Source: Galactobacter caseinivorans
GTDB lineage: Bacteria > Actinomycetota > Actinomycetes > Actinomycetales > Micrococcaceae
Length of the DNA stretch: 64,000 bases
Reading direction: 5' to 3'
Assembly (NCBI RefSeq): GCF_003640665.1
Contig: NZ_QQXL01000006.1
Coordinates: forward strand, 1-64,000
A program made the translations under genes and the position numbers. Positions within the stretch are counted from its first letter, which is position 1; every line of letters begins with the position of its first letter. Under the pieces are notes generated by a model. That model ran no database searches. It was given only the letters and a program-made list of their open reading frames with translations, and was not told where the DNA came from. Positions 1 to 8,853 of the stretch are shown here, one piece after another.

Positions 1-110
1 AACACACAAACAAACACCACTTCAATAAATAAAACGGTGTCAACAAACTTGGCACACTATTGAGTTCTCAAACAACGAACACCCCACCAACTACCCCCAA
101 CCCAACGGCC
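1..110 (-). promoter_or_regulatory. Probable rRNA operon leader (boxA-like antitermination region)
   Basis: Read on the minus strand, positions 75-53 give TTGTTTGAGAACTCAATAG followed by TGTG. This closely matches the conserved leader or spacer sequence that precedes 16S or 23S rRNA in many actinobacteria, as I remember it. An AT-rich stretch follows toward the left edge. I infer an rRNA operon starting just beyond the left edge, transcribed leftward. No rRNA gene body is inside the window. The rest of 1-503 shows no convincing gene; the open frames there have no ribosome site and odd composition. Confidence 0.55.
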
Positions 111-428
111 AGGATCACTACAATGAGACCACCCAAACCCCCACAAAAACCGCGGAAATCCAGGAAAACTACGCCCCCCAACACCCTCTGAAACAACCAG
201 AACTCGTTGCGGCGACAAGAGAAAACAATACACCCCACACCACCCCACACCAAATCGGGCACACCCACCACCCCAGCCGGCCGCGCAGCGTCTCGCTTCC
301 GCGTGATCTCGCGGAATCTGCCCGCGTGACCACCCGCGTTCACCCAGCCAGGCTTGCGTTTGTGGTCCAAATGTGACGCGGGTTACTTTGCAGAAGTTAT
401 CCGGCCCGGCGCTGAGCCCCAGGCACAC

Positions 429-462
429 AGAAGGGCGGCCCGGAAACCCGGACCGCCCTTCT
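429..462 (-). terminator. Hairpin terminator after rlmB
   Basis: A 10-bp stem (429-438 with 453-462) with a GC-rich inner part lies 42 bases beyond the rlmB stop codon. It probably ends the rlmB transcript and separates it from the rRNA leader region. Confidence 0.6.
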
Positions 463-503
463 TGTGCGCTGAAGCCTCAGCACCAGTTTTCACACCAGCC
501 AGG

Positions 504-1502
504 TCAGACCCCGGCGTCGGAGCGCTTCCGCGAGATCTCGTAGAGCGCGATGCCCACGGCCATGGACGCGTTCAGCGATTCCATGGCTGAGTCGATCGGG
601 ATGGAGACAATCTGATCGCAGTTCTCTGCCACCAGGCGGGAGAGGCCCTTGCCCTCGGCACCCACGACCACAATCAGCGGCTCGGAGGCCAGCTCCAGGC
701 CGGGGAGGTCAACATCGCCGCCACCGTCAAGGCCCACCACGTAGTAGCCCATCTGCTTGGCGTGCTTGATCACGGAGGTCATGTTGCTTGCACGCGTCAC
801 GGGGATACGGGCTGCCGCGCCGGCGGAGGTCTTCCACGCGGTGGCGGTCACGCCGGCCGCGCGACGCTCGGGCACCATCAGCGCCTGCGAGCCAAAGGCG
901 GAGGCCGAGCGGATGATCGCGCCCAGGTTGCGGGGATCGGTGATGCCATCCAGCGCAATGACCAGCGGCGGGTGGGCCACGTGGCCCTTCTTGTAATCCG
1001 TCACCAGGCTGGTGAGGGTCTCATCTGCATCCGGGTACTCATACGGCGGCACCTGCAGCACCACGCCCTGGTGCACGGACTCATCCGTCATGCGATCAAG
1101 CTCGGTGCGGGACTGCTCCATCAGCGGAATGCGGCGCTCCGCAGAGATCTTCAGGATGTCGCGGACGCGATCATCCGTCTCCAGGCGCAGGGCCAGGTGA
1201 AGTGCCTTGGCGGGGATGCCGGCGCGCAGCGCCTCTAGCACCGAGTTGCGTCCGGAGACGTACTCCTCAGCGCGACGGTTGCGACCGCTGGGGCGGCGCG
1301 ACTGGGCGCCGGTGGCACCCGGACCGCCGGCACGCTTGGCCTCGGAGCGCTCCTTGAGCGTCTTGTTCTTGTGGGCCTTGTGATAGACGCGATCCTCCGC
1401 CTTGGGCGTGGGACCTCTGCCTTCCAGAGCTTTGCGGCCAAGCCCGCCCGAGCCCTTGAGGGGGCCCTTCTTGTTCCTGGGTGCCTTGTTGGGGGCGGAC
1501 AT
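504..1502 (-). CDS. rlmB: 23S rRNA (guanosine-2'-O-)-methyltransferase RlmB, SpoU/TrmH family
   Basis: A 332-residue protein of the SPOUT (TrmH) methyltransferase fold, expected to methylate a guanosine ribose in 23S rRNA using SAM. The N-terminal 80 or so residues are a basic, Lys/Arg/Gly-rich tail, common in actinobacterial members. A substrate-binding domain begins at about YVSGRNSVLEAL. The catalytic knot follows, with DGITDPRNLGAIIRSA, then VVVGAEGKGLSRLV and IPIDSAMESLNASMAVGIA near the end. The start ATG at 1502 has a GAGAGG ribosome site a few bases upstream; longer in-frame starts lack one. A TAGAAT -10 element at 1554-1549 suggests its own promoter, although cysS upstream could also read through. 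Confidence 0.93.
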   Translation of the reverse strand: MSAPNKAPRNKKGPLKGSGGLGRKALEGRGPTPKAEDRVYHKAHKNKTLKERSEAKRAGGPGATGAQSRRPSGRNRRAEEYVSGRNSVLEALRAGIPAKALHLALRLETDDRVRDILKISAERRIPLMEQSRTELDRMTDESVHQGVVLQVPPYEYPDADETLTSLVTDYKKGHVAHPPLVIALDGITDPRNLGAIIRSASAFGSQALMVPERRAAGVTATAWKTSAGAAARIPVTRASNMTSVIKHAKQMGYYVVGLDGGGDVDLPGLELASEPLIVVVGAEGKGLSRLVAENCDQIVSIPIDSAMESLNASMAVGIALYEISRKRSDAGV

Positions 1503-1690
1503 GCCTGACCTCTCGTTGGTAAAACGCTGCGCCGGTGGACGCCACTTCATTCTACCGAGCCGAGGCAAACCGAGAGTAGGGCTTGTGAGCAGTCGCACGA
1601 CAGGAAGCTGTCATAGTGCGTTCAGATGGCAAGATTCCTGCCCGACGGCGTGGGGTGCCCGGCCGCGCCGGGCGCGGGTCTGCGACGGTC

Positions 1691-1723
1691 TGGGCGGACC
1701 AGGGGCGGACCTGGGGCGGACCA
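1691..1723 (+). repeat. Short tandem repeat, three copies of about 11 bp
   Basis: Three near-identical units of the form GGGCGGACC plus A or T lie in the 247-bp gap between cysS and rlmB. No function is evident. The remainder of this gap holds the rlmB promoter-like sequence. Confidence 0.6.
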
Positions 1724-1749
1724 AAGGAGCTCGCCGCTTCAGCACCGAG

Positions 1750-3249
1750 TTAATCGCGCTTGAGCGACCAACTCACGCCGTCCGCTCCGTCCGCCACATC
1801 GATGCCTGCCACAGCCAACTCATCGCGCAGGGCATCGGAGGCGGCCCAGTCCTTGGCGGCACGTGCGGCGGCCCGCGCCTCGAGTCGCCCGCGAACCAGC
1901 ACGTCCAGCGCCGCATCAGCCGCGGAACCGGACGCCGCCGGCGCACCCGACCCGGCGTCGTCGAGCCCCAGAAGTGAGGTCATCAGCCGAACCTGCGCCA
2001 AAGCAGTGGCGCCCGCCTGCGCATCCCCCGCGTCCAGTGCCACGTTGCCCGCGCGCACCGTCTCATGCAACGAGGCCAAAGCCTGAGGCACGTTCAGGTC
2101 CTCATCCATCGCGGCGGCGAAGGCGCTGGGCACCTCAGCAGCGGGCACCTCAGCAGCCGGAACCTCAGCGGCGGGCACCTCTGCGGCGGGCTCGGCTCCA
2201 CGTGCAGCGACTACCGCCGCGGCACGCTCCACAAAACGATCGATCCTCTCCACCGCCGCGCGAGCCTCCTCAAGGGAGGACGGCGAGTAGTCCAGCTGCG
2301 AGCGGTAGTGGGCCTGGCCCAGGTAGTAACGCACCACGCGCGCCGGCGCCATGGAGAGCATTTGCGCGGGAGAGATGGTGTTGCCGATGGACTTGGACAT
2401 CTTGTCGCCCTCGTAGGTCACCATGCCGTTGTGCATCCACAGCGTCGCGAAGGCGTCCCCGGCTGCCGCAGACTGCGCCAGCTCGTTCTCGTGATGCGGG
2501 AAGCGCAGGTCAAGGCCGCCGCCATGGATATCAAACGCGGAGCCAAGGTACTTGCCAGCCATCGCGGAGCATTCCAGGTGCCAGCCGGGCCGGCCGCGGC
2601 CCCAGGGGCTGGGCCACGAAGCCGTCTCCGGCTCCCCCGCCTTGAACCCCTTCCACAGCGCGAAGTCGCGTGCATCTCGCTTGCCTCGCGGATCCGCATC
2701 CGTCGCGGCCTGCATGTCATCCACCCGCTGGTGCGTCAGGGCGCCATACTCCGGGAAGGAGCGCACATCGAAGTACACATCCCCTGAATCATCCGCGGAC
2801 GGGTAGGCGTGGCCGGCATCAATCAGGCGCTGGATCAGCGCGTGCATCTCCGTGATGTGGCCGGTGGCGCGCGGCTCGTAGGTGGGAGTCAGCACGCCCA
2901 GCTGCGCATAAGCGTCTTGGAAGGCCCGCTCAAAGCGATAAGAGAGGGCAAACCACGGTTCGGCGGCGCGGTAATCCGGACCAAGCGAAGCGGGATTCGA
3001 ATAAGACAGAGCCGATTTCTCAAGGATCTTGTCGTCAATGTCGGTGACGTTGCGCACCACCGTGACGTTGAGCCCACGGTGTTCCAACCAGCGGCGCACC
3101 AGGTCAAAGGCCACCGCCGAGCGGACGTGGCCCACGTGCGGCATGCCCTGCGTGGTGGCGCCGCAGTAGTACAGACTGGCCTGCCCTGGTACCAGCGGCT
3201 CAAAGTCGCGGACGGTCTGGGTACGGGTGTCATAGAAGCGCACGTTCAC
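1750..3249 (-). CDS. cysS: Cysteinyl-tRNA synthetase
   Basis: A 499-residue class I aminoacyl-tRNA synthetase that charges tRNA-Cys in the cytoplasm. It has the zinc-ligand cysteine in YYCG (residue 29), the HIGH-type motif PHVGH (about 37-41) and KMSKS (about residue 285). A second zinc-ligand region is [11 protein letters not shown]. The GTG start at 3249 begins VNVRFYDT, the normal N-terminus of the family; the reading frame stays open upstream but is not family-like. The C-terminal part contains four AAEVP-type units (2131-2190), an unusual low-complexity insertion in the anticodon-binding region. It lies between ispDF and rlmB, a common actinobacterial order. Confidence 0.95.
   Translation of the reverse strand: MNVRFYDTRTQTVRDFEPLVPGQASLYYCGATTQGMPHVGHVRSAVAFDLVRRWLEHRGLNVTVVRNVTDIDDKILEKSALSYSNPASLGPDYRAAEPWFALSYRFERAFQDAYAQLGVLTPTYEPRATGHITEMHALIQRLIDAGHAYPSADDSGDVYFDVRSFPEYGALTHQRVDDMQAATDADPRGKRDARDFALWKGFKAGEPETASWPSPWGRGRPGWHLECSAMAGKYLGSAFDIHGGGLDLRFPHHENELAQSAAAGDAFATLWMHNGMVTYEGDKMSKSIGNTISPAQMLSMAPARVVRYYLGQAHYRSQLDYSPSSLEEARAAVERIDRFVERAAAVVAARGAEPAAEVPAAEVPAAEVPAAEVPSAFAAAMDEDLNVPQALASLHETVRAGNVALDAGDAQAGATALAQVRLMTSLLGLDDAGSGAPAASGSAADAALDVLVRGRLEARAAARAAKDWAASDALRDELAVAGIDVADGADGVSWSLKRD
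2131..2190 (-). repeat. In-frame 15-bp tandem repeat inside cysS
   Basis: Four 15-base units encode repeated Ala-Ala-Glu-Val-Pro. They sit in a linker within the C-terminal helical part of CysS. Copy number could vary by slippage without breaking the frame. Confidence 0.75.
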
Positions 3250-3298
3250 GCGCCCCAGGCTAGTGCACTGCGCCGCTGTGGCGCCCCATGCCGTGACG

Positions 3299-4495
3299 TC
3301 ACCTTTCGGCCGGGACCAGGAGCGCGACGGCGCGCGCCGAGATTCCCTGCCCGGCCCCCTCGAACCCGAGGCCGTCGCTCGTGGTGGCAATGACGGAGAC
3401 CGGGGCCCCCACCACGGCGCTGAGCACGCGGTCCGCCTCCTCGCGTCTCCCAGCGAACTTGGGCCTGTTTCCCACGAACTGGATGGAAATATTGCCGATC
3501 TCGAATCCGGCCTGCCGCACCACCTGGCAAGCTGCGCCCAGGAGTGTGGCCCCGGAGGCGCCCGCGTATTCCGGCCGGTCGGTGCCAAAGTGCGTTCCCA
3601 GGTCACCCACGCCGGCGGCGGAGAACAGGGCGTCGCAGGCTGCGTGCGCCACCGCGTCCCCATCGGAGTGCCCGGAGAGCCCCCGCTCCCCCGGGAAGTG
3701 AAGGCCCGCAAGCCACAGCTCCTGGGCGGGGTCATCCGAGAAGGCATGGACGTCGATGCCAAGACCCACCCGGGGCAGCACCGCCCGTGGAACGGGCACG
3801 GCTTGCTCCTGCAGCCAGCGCTCCGCCCAGGCAATGTCCGCGGGGTGGGTGATCTTCAGCGCCTGCTCCTCCCCCTCCACGACCTGGACTATGGAGCCGT
3901 TGCGCTCCATCAGCGCCGCGTCATCTGTGGCACCGGAGTCACCCGCTGCGGCGTGTGCACGGCGCAGCAGTGCGGCATCAAAACCCTGCGGGGTTTGCAC
4001 GGCGCGCAACCGCGAGCGGTCCGGGGTGGAGGTGACGCGCTCCTGCCGATCCACCTGCTTCAGTGTGTCCACCACTGCCAGCCCTGGAACGGCGGCCACC
4101 GCGCCGTTGGACAACGCCGACTGGACCCGCTGGTACTGAGCCTTACTGGTCAGGGCCCGAGCGGCGTCGTGCACCAAAACCCTGCGCGCCTGTCCGATCT
4201 GTGCCAGGCCGGCCGCGACCGACTCCTGTCTTGTCTGCCCGCCCTCCACGGCGAGCACCTCCACGCCCTCGCGGCGGGCTGCCTCGATGCTCGCGTCCAG
4301 GCGCCCGTCCCCCGGCGGGGTCACCACCACCACTCGGGACGCAAGCTCGGGATCCACCGCGACCCGCAGCGCGTGCGCCAGGATGGATTCGCCGGCCACC
4401 TTGGCCAGCGCCTTGGGGACTCCGGCGCCCAAGCGGGTGCCGGATCCGGCGGCCACAACGATGATGGCGGTGCGTTCTGCGTGGTTCTGGGTCAC
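3299..4495 (-). CDS. ispDF: Bifunctional IspD/IspF (MEP pathway)
   Basis: A 398-residue fusion of two isoprenoid-pathway enzymes. The first 230 or so residues are 2-C-methyl-D-erythritol 4-phosphate cytidylyltransferase, with the nucleotide loop [16 protein letters not shown]. The rest is MEcPP synthase, starting GLGIDVHAF with the metal ligands Asp and His and the motif [18 protein letters not shown]. One polypeptide therefore carries two non-consecutive steps (IspE works between them). The GTG start at 4495 lies 6 bases after a TAGGCT -10 element (4507-4502), so the mRNA is probably leaderless. cysS follows after 49 bp and may be co-transcribed. Confidence 0.94.
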   Translation of the reverse strand: MTQNHAERTAIIVVAAGSGTRLGAGVPKALAKVAGESILAHALRVAVDPELASRVVVVTPPGDGRLDASIEAARREGVEVLAVEGGQTRQESVAAGLAQIGQARRVLVHDAARALTSKAQYQRVQSALSNGAVAAVPGLAVVDTLKQVDRQERVTSTPDRSRLRAVQTPQGFDAALLRRAHAAAGDSGATDDAALMERNGSIVQVVEGEEQALKITHPADIAWAERWLQEQAVPVPRAVLPRVGLGIDVHAFSDDPAQELWLAGLHFPGERGLSGHSDGDAVAHAACDALFSAAGVGDLGTHFGTDRPEYAGASGATLLGAACQVVRQAGFEIGNISIQFVGNRPKFAGRREEADRVLSAVVGAPVSVIATTSDGLGFEGAGQGISARAVALLVPAER

Positions 4496-4543
4496 GCGGT
4501 CAGCCTATCTGGCCGGCCCCGCCCACCACCCGGAACACAACGA

Positions 4544-4574
4544 TGGCCCGCACCCCTCATCGGGATACGGGCCA
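4544..4574. terminator. Weak hairpin between carD and ispDF
   Basis: TGGCCCG (4544-4550) pairs with CGGGCCA (4568-4574). No T-tract follows on either strand. It may end carD mRNA before the ispDF promoter. Confidence 0.35.
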
Positions 4575-4615
4575 CCATCAGGACCGAGCCGCTCATGCGG
4601 CGGGCGGTGCCGGGA

Positions 4616-5101
4616 CTACTTGGTCTCCAGGACCTCGTCCAGCACGGCCTCCGCCTCGGTCTCATCAAGCTTCTTGGCCAGGGCCAGCTCTGAGATGAGG
4701 ATCTGGCGCGCCTTGGCCAGCATGCGCTTCTCTCCAGCGGAGAGCCCACGATCATGCTCGCGGCGCCACAGGTCACGAACAACCTCTGCCACCTTGTTCA
4801 CATCACCCGAGGCCAACTTCTCCAAGTTTGCCTTGTAGCGACGCGACCAGTTGGTGGGCTCTTCAACGTGCTCGGCACGCAGGACCTCAAAAACGTGATC
4901 AAGGCCCTCCTGGCCCACCACGTCCCTGACGCCAACCAAATCAACGTTCTCTGCGGGAACCTCGATGGTCAGGTCGCCCTGAGCCACGCGCAGCTTCAGG
5001 TACATTTTTTCTTCGCCGCGGATGGTGCGCATCTTGATCTCTTCGATCATTGCTGCACCATGGTGGGGGTAGACCACCGTCTCGCCAACCTCAAAAACCA
5101 T
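4616..5101 (-). CDS. carD: CarD family transcription regulator
   Basis: A 161-residue protein beginning [19 protein letters not shown], the RNA-polymerase beta-binding (Tudor-like) domain of CarD. A helical DNA-contacting C-terminal domain follows ([17 protein letters not shown], then [15 protein letters not shown]). In mycobacteria CarD stabilises the open promoter complex, mainly at rRNA promoters. Ribosome site AAAGGGGA is about 8 bases before ATG. A TAAACT -10 at 5134-5129 fits its promoter. Placement upstream of ispDF and cysS is typical of actinobacteria. Confidence 0.95.
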   Translation of the reverse strand: MVFEVGETVVYPHHGAAMIEEIKMRTIRGEEKMYLKLRVAQGDLTIEVPAENVDLVGVRDVVGQEGLDHVFEVLRAEHVEEPTNWSRRYKANLEKLASGDVNKVAEVVRDLWRREHDRGLSAGEKRMLAKARQILISELALAKKLDETEAEAVLDEVLETK

Positions 5102-5245
5102 GTGGATAATCCCCTTTCCAGGGTTCCCAGTTTATCACGAATGGACGCACCAGACGAGGCCCACACCACAGCCCCACCGAACATCACGCTGTTAGCTCGG
5201 CATCGCGTGGATCAACAACCGGTCCTACTCACTCGATTGGGCGAC

Positions 5246-5251
5246 TAGACT
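5246..5251 (+). promoter_or_regulatory. TAGACT -10 element upstream of the lipoprotein gene
   Basis: TAGACT is followed 7 bases later by an ATG (5259) that opens a different, 65-codon frame. That frame overlaps the lipoprotein start at 5326. If transcription starts here, the mRNA would begin at or near this ATG, so a leaderless upstream frame could influence lipoprotein translation. This is suggestive only. Confidence 0.4.
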
Positions 5252-5325
5252 CGCCTTAATGGGGTCCACTCGCACCCGCGCGGACCCGCGTACCCCGTTG
5301 CCCACCCTCTCGAGGAGCGATCCAA

Positions 5326-5886
5326 GTGAAGAACCCCGCGAAGAACCGCATCCGCCTCGCGGCCTCCGCCGCTGCGTTGGCCGTGCTGGCTCTCGGCGCG
5401 ACCGGCTGCGGTGCCATCAACGATCAGGCCACCACCATCCACTACGACGCCTCTGACGGCGTCTCCGTGTGGAGCGATGCCCTGCAGGGCCGCAACCTGC
5501 TGCTCGTCACCAACGGCGCCGACCAGCAGGCCCGATTCATCGGCCAGGTCTCCAACCCCACTACGAAGAAGGCGACCTTCACGATTGCCTTTAACGGCAA
5601 GAACATCTCCCTTCCCGTGGAGCCGCAGTCCTCCGTGAACCTGCAGGACGCCAAGTACGCCGAGCAGTTCACGGTGCCGGGCATGGACGAGGGCAAGAAC
5701 AAGACCACGAATCCGGGCCTTGCCGTCACCACGAGCATGACCCCGGGTGATGACACGGCGCAGGACATCGATGTTCCCGTCGTGAACGGCACGCTCAAGG
5801 ACTACGCCGCCTTTGTCCCGGGCGGCTCCGACAAGGACGCGCGCAAGCACCTGGAGCCGGCAACGGCAGAGGGCGCAGAGCACTGA
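5326..5886 (+). CDS. Predicted lipoprotein of unknown function
   Basis: A 186-residue protein with a lysine/arginine n-region, a hydrophobic stretch and a lipobox-like LGATGC, so the mature protein probably starts at the Cys near residue 28 and is membrane-anchored outside the cell. The remainder is soluble and beta-rich with no motif I recognise. The GTG start at 5326 has a GAGGAG ribosome site about 8 bases upstream. It is convergent with regX3 and shares a long bidirectional terminator with it. Its position next to the phosphate-sensing genes hints at a link to phosphate starvation, but this is inference. Confidence 0.75.
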   Translation: MKNPAKNRIRLAASAAALAVLALGATGCGAINDQATTIHYDASDGVSVWSDALQGRNLLLVTNGADQQARFIGQVSNPTTKKATFTIAFNGKNISLPVEPQSSVNLQDAKYAEQFTVPGMDEGKNKTTNPGLAVTTSMTPGDDTAQDIDVPVVNGTLKDYAAFVPGGSDKDARKHLEPATAEGAEH

Positions 5887-5910
5887 TCTGACCGCGAGCC
5901 TGTAGCTCAC

Positions 5911-5967
5911 AGCAACGCCGCAGGGGCGGCACCATCGTGAAGATGGTGCCGCCCCTGCGGCGTTGCT
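5911..5967. terminator. Exceptionally long bidirectional terminator (26-bp perfect stem)
   Basis: Positions 5911-5936 pair without mismatch with 5942-5967, with a 5-base loop. It lies between the convergent lipoprotein and regX3 genes. Confidence 0.85.
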
Positions 5968-5978
5968 GGCGGACCTTA

Positions 5979-6001
5979 CCGTGAGGGCCAGGCCCTCACG
6001 G
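5979..6001. terminator. Second hairpin beside the long terminator
   Basis: CCGTGAGGGCC (5979-5989) and GGCCCTCACGG (5991-6001) form a near-perfect palindrome with one central base. It probably backs up termination of regX3. Confidence 0.6.
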
Positions 6002-6003
6002 TC

Positions 6004-6038
6004 TCAGCCCTCAGCCCTCAGCCCTCAGCCCTCAGCCC
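6004..6038. repeat. Five copies of heptanucleotide TCAGCCC at the regX3 3' end
   Basis: Five exact tandem 7-base units. The last unit contains the regX3 stop codon and part of its final sense codon, so the array looks like expansion of the gene terminus into the spacer. Confidence 0.8.
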
Positions 6039-6712
6039 TCAAACTTGTACCCGAGCCCGCGCACCGTCACCAGGTGCGTGGGGCGGGCGGGGTCCACCTC
6101 GATCTTGGAGCGCAGTCGCTTCACGTGCACATCCAGCGTCTTGGTGTCCCCGACATAGTCGGAGCCCCACACGCGATCAATCAGCTGGCCGCGGGTCATG
6201 ACCCGGCCCGCGTTGCGCAGCAGCATCTCCAGCAGCTCAAATTCCTTGAGGGGAAGCGAGACTCGTTCCCCCGCCACGGTGACGACGTGGCGCTCCACGT
6301 CCATGCGCACCGGCCCTGCCTCCACGGTCGCGGACACCAGTTCCTCCGGTTCACCCTGCCTGCGCAGCACGGCACGGATGCGCGCCACCAGCTCGCGGGC
6401 CGAGTACGGCTTGGTCACGTAGTCATCCGCGCCAAGCTCCAGGCCCACGACCTTGTCGATCTCAGAGTCCTTGGCCGTCAGCATGATCACCGGGACGTTG
6501 GACCGCTGGCGCAGCTGCCGGCAGACCTCGGTGCCGGGAAGCCCCGGCAGCATCAGGTCCAACAGCACAAGGTCCGCCCCGTGCAGGTCAAACTCCCGCA
6601 CCGCGTCCTCGCCGTCGTCCACGACCTGAACGTCGAAACCCTCGCGTTCCAGGAGGAACTGCAGGGGATCGCTCAACGATTCCTCGTCCTCCACCACCAG
6701 GATGCGTGTCAA
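6032..6712 (-). CDS. regX3: Response regulator RegX3-like (OmpR/PhoB family)
   Basis: A 226-residue regulator. The receiver domain has the acidic pocket VEDEE (8-11), phospho-acceptor Asp52 in LLDLMLPG, and the conserved Lys in VTKPYS near residue 101. The C-terminal winged-helix DNA-binding domain ends in TVRGLGYKFEG. Sequence and pairing match RegX3, which controls the phosphate-starvation response in actinobacteria. Its ATG overlaps the senX3 stop by 4 bases, so kinase and regulator are one operon. phoU is divergent upstream of senX3. Confidence 0.92.
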   Translation of the reverse strand: MTRILVVEDEESLSDPLQFLLEREGFDVQVVDDGEDAVREFDLHGADLVLLDLMLPGLPGTEVCRQLRQRSNVPVIMLTAKDSEIDKVVGLELGADDYVTKPYSARELVARIRAVLRRQGEPEELVSATVEAGPVRMDVERHVVTVAGERVSLPLKEFELLEMLLRNAGRVMTRGQLIDRVWGSDYVGDTKTLDVHVKRLRSKIEVDPARPTHLVTVRGLGYKFEG

Positions 6713-7905
6713 CGTTTCTCACTTTCCCCGACGGGCTCGCCGTCGGACCTTGCTTGGAGCGCATCGACGCGCTCACCCTGCTCCTCGCTTTCGGGGAGCC
6801 GGACAGTAAAGGTGGAACCCTGACCTGGCTGCGACCAGAGCGTGACTTCGCCTCCGTGATTGGAGACCACGTGCTTCACGATGCTCAGGCCAAGCCCGGT
6901 GCCGCCGGTGGACCGCGAACGCGCCGTGTCCACCCGGTAGAAGCGCTCAAAAACGCGCTCCTGCTCATCCACGGGGATGCCCGGGCCCTGATCGGTGACA
7001 GAGACGGACACAAGCCCGTCCCGTTCCCTGATCCCGACGCCCACCGTGGTGCCCTCTGGCGAATACCGCAGTGCGTTATCGATGAGGTTACGGAAGGCGG
7101 TCATCAGCAGGTCCGGATCGCCAAAAACAAAGGCATGCGTGTCTCCGCCCACCCCGATCTTGACGCCGCGTTCCTGCGCCAAGAGTGCGGTGCGGTCCAC
7201 CGCCTCGCTCAGGATCTCGCGCAGGTCCACCACGGTGCCCTTGAGCACCACGTCGGTCCCCTGCAGGCGGGAGAGCTCAATGATGTCCTGGACCAGCTCA
7301 GCCAGGCGCCGAGCCTCCTTGTCCATGCGGCCGGCAAAACGCCGCACCGCGACCGGGTCATCCGCTGCGCTGTCGATGGCCTCTGCCAGGAGTGAGACGG
7401 CACCGACCGGCGTCTTGAGCTCATGGGACACGTTGGCAACGAAGTCGTTGCGCATTGCTGCCGTGCGGGTGAACTCGGTGCGGTCATCAGCGATGACCAG
7501 CGTGTGTTCTCCGCCCAGCGGCGCCACGCGCACGTGGACCACAATGGAACCCTGTCCAAGCGGGCCGCGAGGCAGGTCGAATTCGCCTTCCTCGATGACG
7601 CCCTCGGCGCGCACACGGCGCACCAGGTCCACCAGCTCCTGGTGAACCAGGGAGTGCCCACGCACCAGGCCGTAGGCGTAAGAGGAAGGGTTGGCGCGAA
7701 CCACGCCGTCCACGTCATCCACCAAGACAAAGGCGCGCCCAATCACGGAGAGCACGTCCGCCGCGCCGGCCGGAAGCTCCGGCTCAACGTCAGGCAGGGC
7801 CATGACCCGCCCGCGGCGGGTCATGCGGTACGCAAGCAGACCGACCACGCCCAAGGCGAGGCCGACCAAACCAGCCAGCAAAGCGGTGATCATTTGGGGG
7901 TCCAC
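6709..7905 (-). CDS. senX3: Sensor histidine kinase SenX3-like
   Basis: A 398-residue membrane kinase. One N-terminal membrane segment (about 4-26) is followed by a PAS-like region, then the H-box NVSHELKTP with phospho-accepting His161. The ATP-binding domain has the N-box LIDNALRYSPEG and the G boxes DQGPGIP and GTGLGLSIV. There is almost no extracellular loop, as in SenX3, which senses phosphate through the Pst transporter and PhoU rather than directly. The GTG start (MDPQMI) is family-like; ATG at 7893 is an alternative. Confidence 0.92.
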   Translation of the reverse strand: MDPQMITALLAGLVGLALGVVGLLAYRMTRRGRVMALPDVEPELPAGAADVLSVIGRAFVLVDDVDGVVRANPSSYAYGLVRGHSLVHQELVDLVRRVRAEGVIEEGEFDLPRGPLGQGSIVVHVRVAPLGGEHTLVIADDRTEFTRTAAMRNDFVANVSHELKTPVGAVSLLAEAIDSAADDPVAVRRFAGRMDKEARRLAELVQDIIELSRLQGTDVVLKGTVVDLREILSEAVDRTALLAQERGVKIGVGGDTHAFVFGDPDLLMTAFRNLIDNALRYSPEGTTVGVGIRERDGLVSVSVTDQGPGIPVDEQERVFERFYRVDTARSRSTGGTGLGLSIVKHVVSNHGGEVTLWSQPGQGSTFTVRLPESEEQGERVDALQARSDGEPVGESEKR

Positions 7906-8086
7906 CCTGCAAGACTAACCAGGCAATCAAGGGGGCATCCGCCCCTGAACCCTTCCCCGCGTCGTCGTTCACCTGATGTTCACCCGCCTCCTTCCTTTGC
8001 TTCACCTGCCCCTGTGAGAGTGGACGCACACGGGTTGTGCCCTGCTATCTTGGGCGCTACCAACACCGTCACGAAAGGACGCTTGC

Positions 8087-8758
8087 GTGCGCAAGGTATT
8101 TCAGGCCGAGCTGCAGTCCATCGGCGAGGAACTCGTCGAAATGACCCAGCTGGTCGGTATTGCGATGGAACAGGCCTGGGCCTCGTTCACCAACGTCGAC
8201 ACCGAGCTGGCGCAAGAGGTCATTGCGGCCGACGCCCGTATCGATTTCAAGCAGAACCAACTGGATGAGCGTGCCATCGACGTGCTGGCCCTTCAGGGTC
8301 CCGTCGCCTCGGACCTGCGCATGATCGTGGGATCACTGCGCATGTCCGCCTCGCTGGAACGCATGGGAGATCTGGCCCGCCACATCGCCCAGCTGACCCG
8401 CCTGCGCTACCCGGAGCCGGTGGTTCCGGAGGTCATCATGTCCACGTTCTCGGAGATGGCACGCCTGGACATCGCGATCGCCAAGGACCTGGGCGAGCTG
8501 CTGGAGACGCGCGATCCTGAGGTGGCTCGTCGCATCATCGAGTCCAACCGCCAGATCGACGACCTGCACGCGTCCGTGTTCCGCGTCGTCGCCAGCCCCG
8601 ACTGGACCGGGTCCGCCCCGACCACGGCTGACACCACGCTCACGAGCCGCTACCTGGAGCGCTTTGGCGATCACGGCGTCTCCGTGGCCCGCAAGGTGAC
8701 CTACCTCGTCACCGGCGAGTGGGAGCCGGGACTGGCCGGCGAAACGCCGGTCGTCTAA
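8087..8758 (+). CDS. phoU: Phosphate signalling protein PhoU
   Basis: A 223-residue all-helical protein made of two PhoU repeats, with metal-site signatures of the type LERMGDLARHI and LERFGDHGVSVA. PhoU links the PstSCAB phosphate transporter to the SenX3-type kinase and represses phosphate-starvation signalling when phosphate is plentiful. The GTG start has a GAAAGGA ribosome site at about 8073-8080. Divergent from senX3, with the shared 180-bp spacer as the likely control region. No pst transporter genes are nearby. Confidence 0.93.
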   Translation: MRKVFQAELQSIGEELVEMTQLVGIAMEQAWASFTNVDTELAQEVIAADARIDFKQNQLDERAIDVLALQGPVASDLRMIVGSLRMSASLERMGDLARHIAQLTRLRYPEPVVPEVIMSTFSEMARLDIAIAKDLGELLETRDPEVARRIIESNRQIDDLHASVFRVVASPDWTGSAPTTADTTLTSRYLERFGDHGVSVARKVTYLVTGEWEPGLAGETPVV

Positions 8759-8798
8759 CAGGCAAACGCCACGGCTCACGCAAGCGAGCCAACCAACG

Positions 8799-8835
8799 GC
8801 GAAGGCCCGCACCCTCCAGGGGTGCGGGCCTTCGC
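8799..8835. terminator. Bidirectional terminator between phoU and gpmA
   Basis: A 16-bp perfect stem (8799-8814 with 8820-8835) and a 5-base loop lie between the two convergent genes. Confidence 0.8.
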
Positions 8836-8853
8836 TGTGTTTCGGTGCAGCGA

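Noticed and set aside
57-428. Two overlapping open frames of 100-123 codons at the left edge
   Set aside because: Biased Gly/Trp/Val composition, no ribosome site, and they cover the rRNA leader motif.
3263-4693. 476-codon plus-strand frame opposite ispDF
   Set aside because: Shadow of the ispDF coding frame, whose motifs are clear; the composition is Gly/His/Arg-rich without domains.
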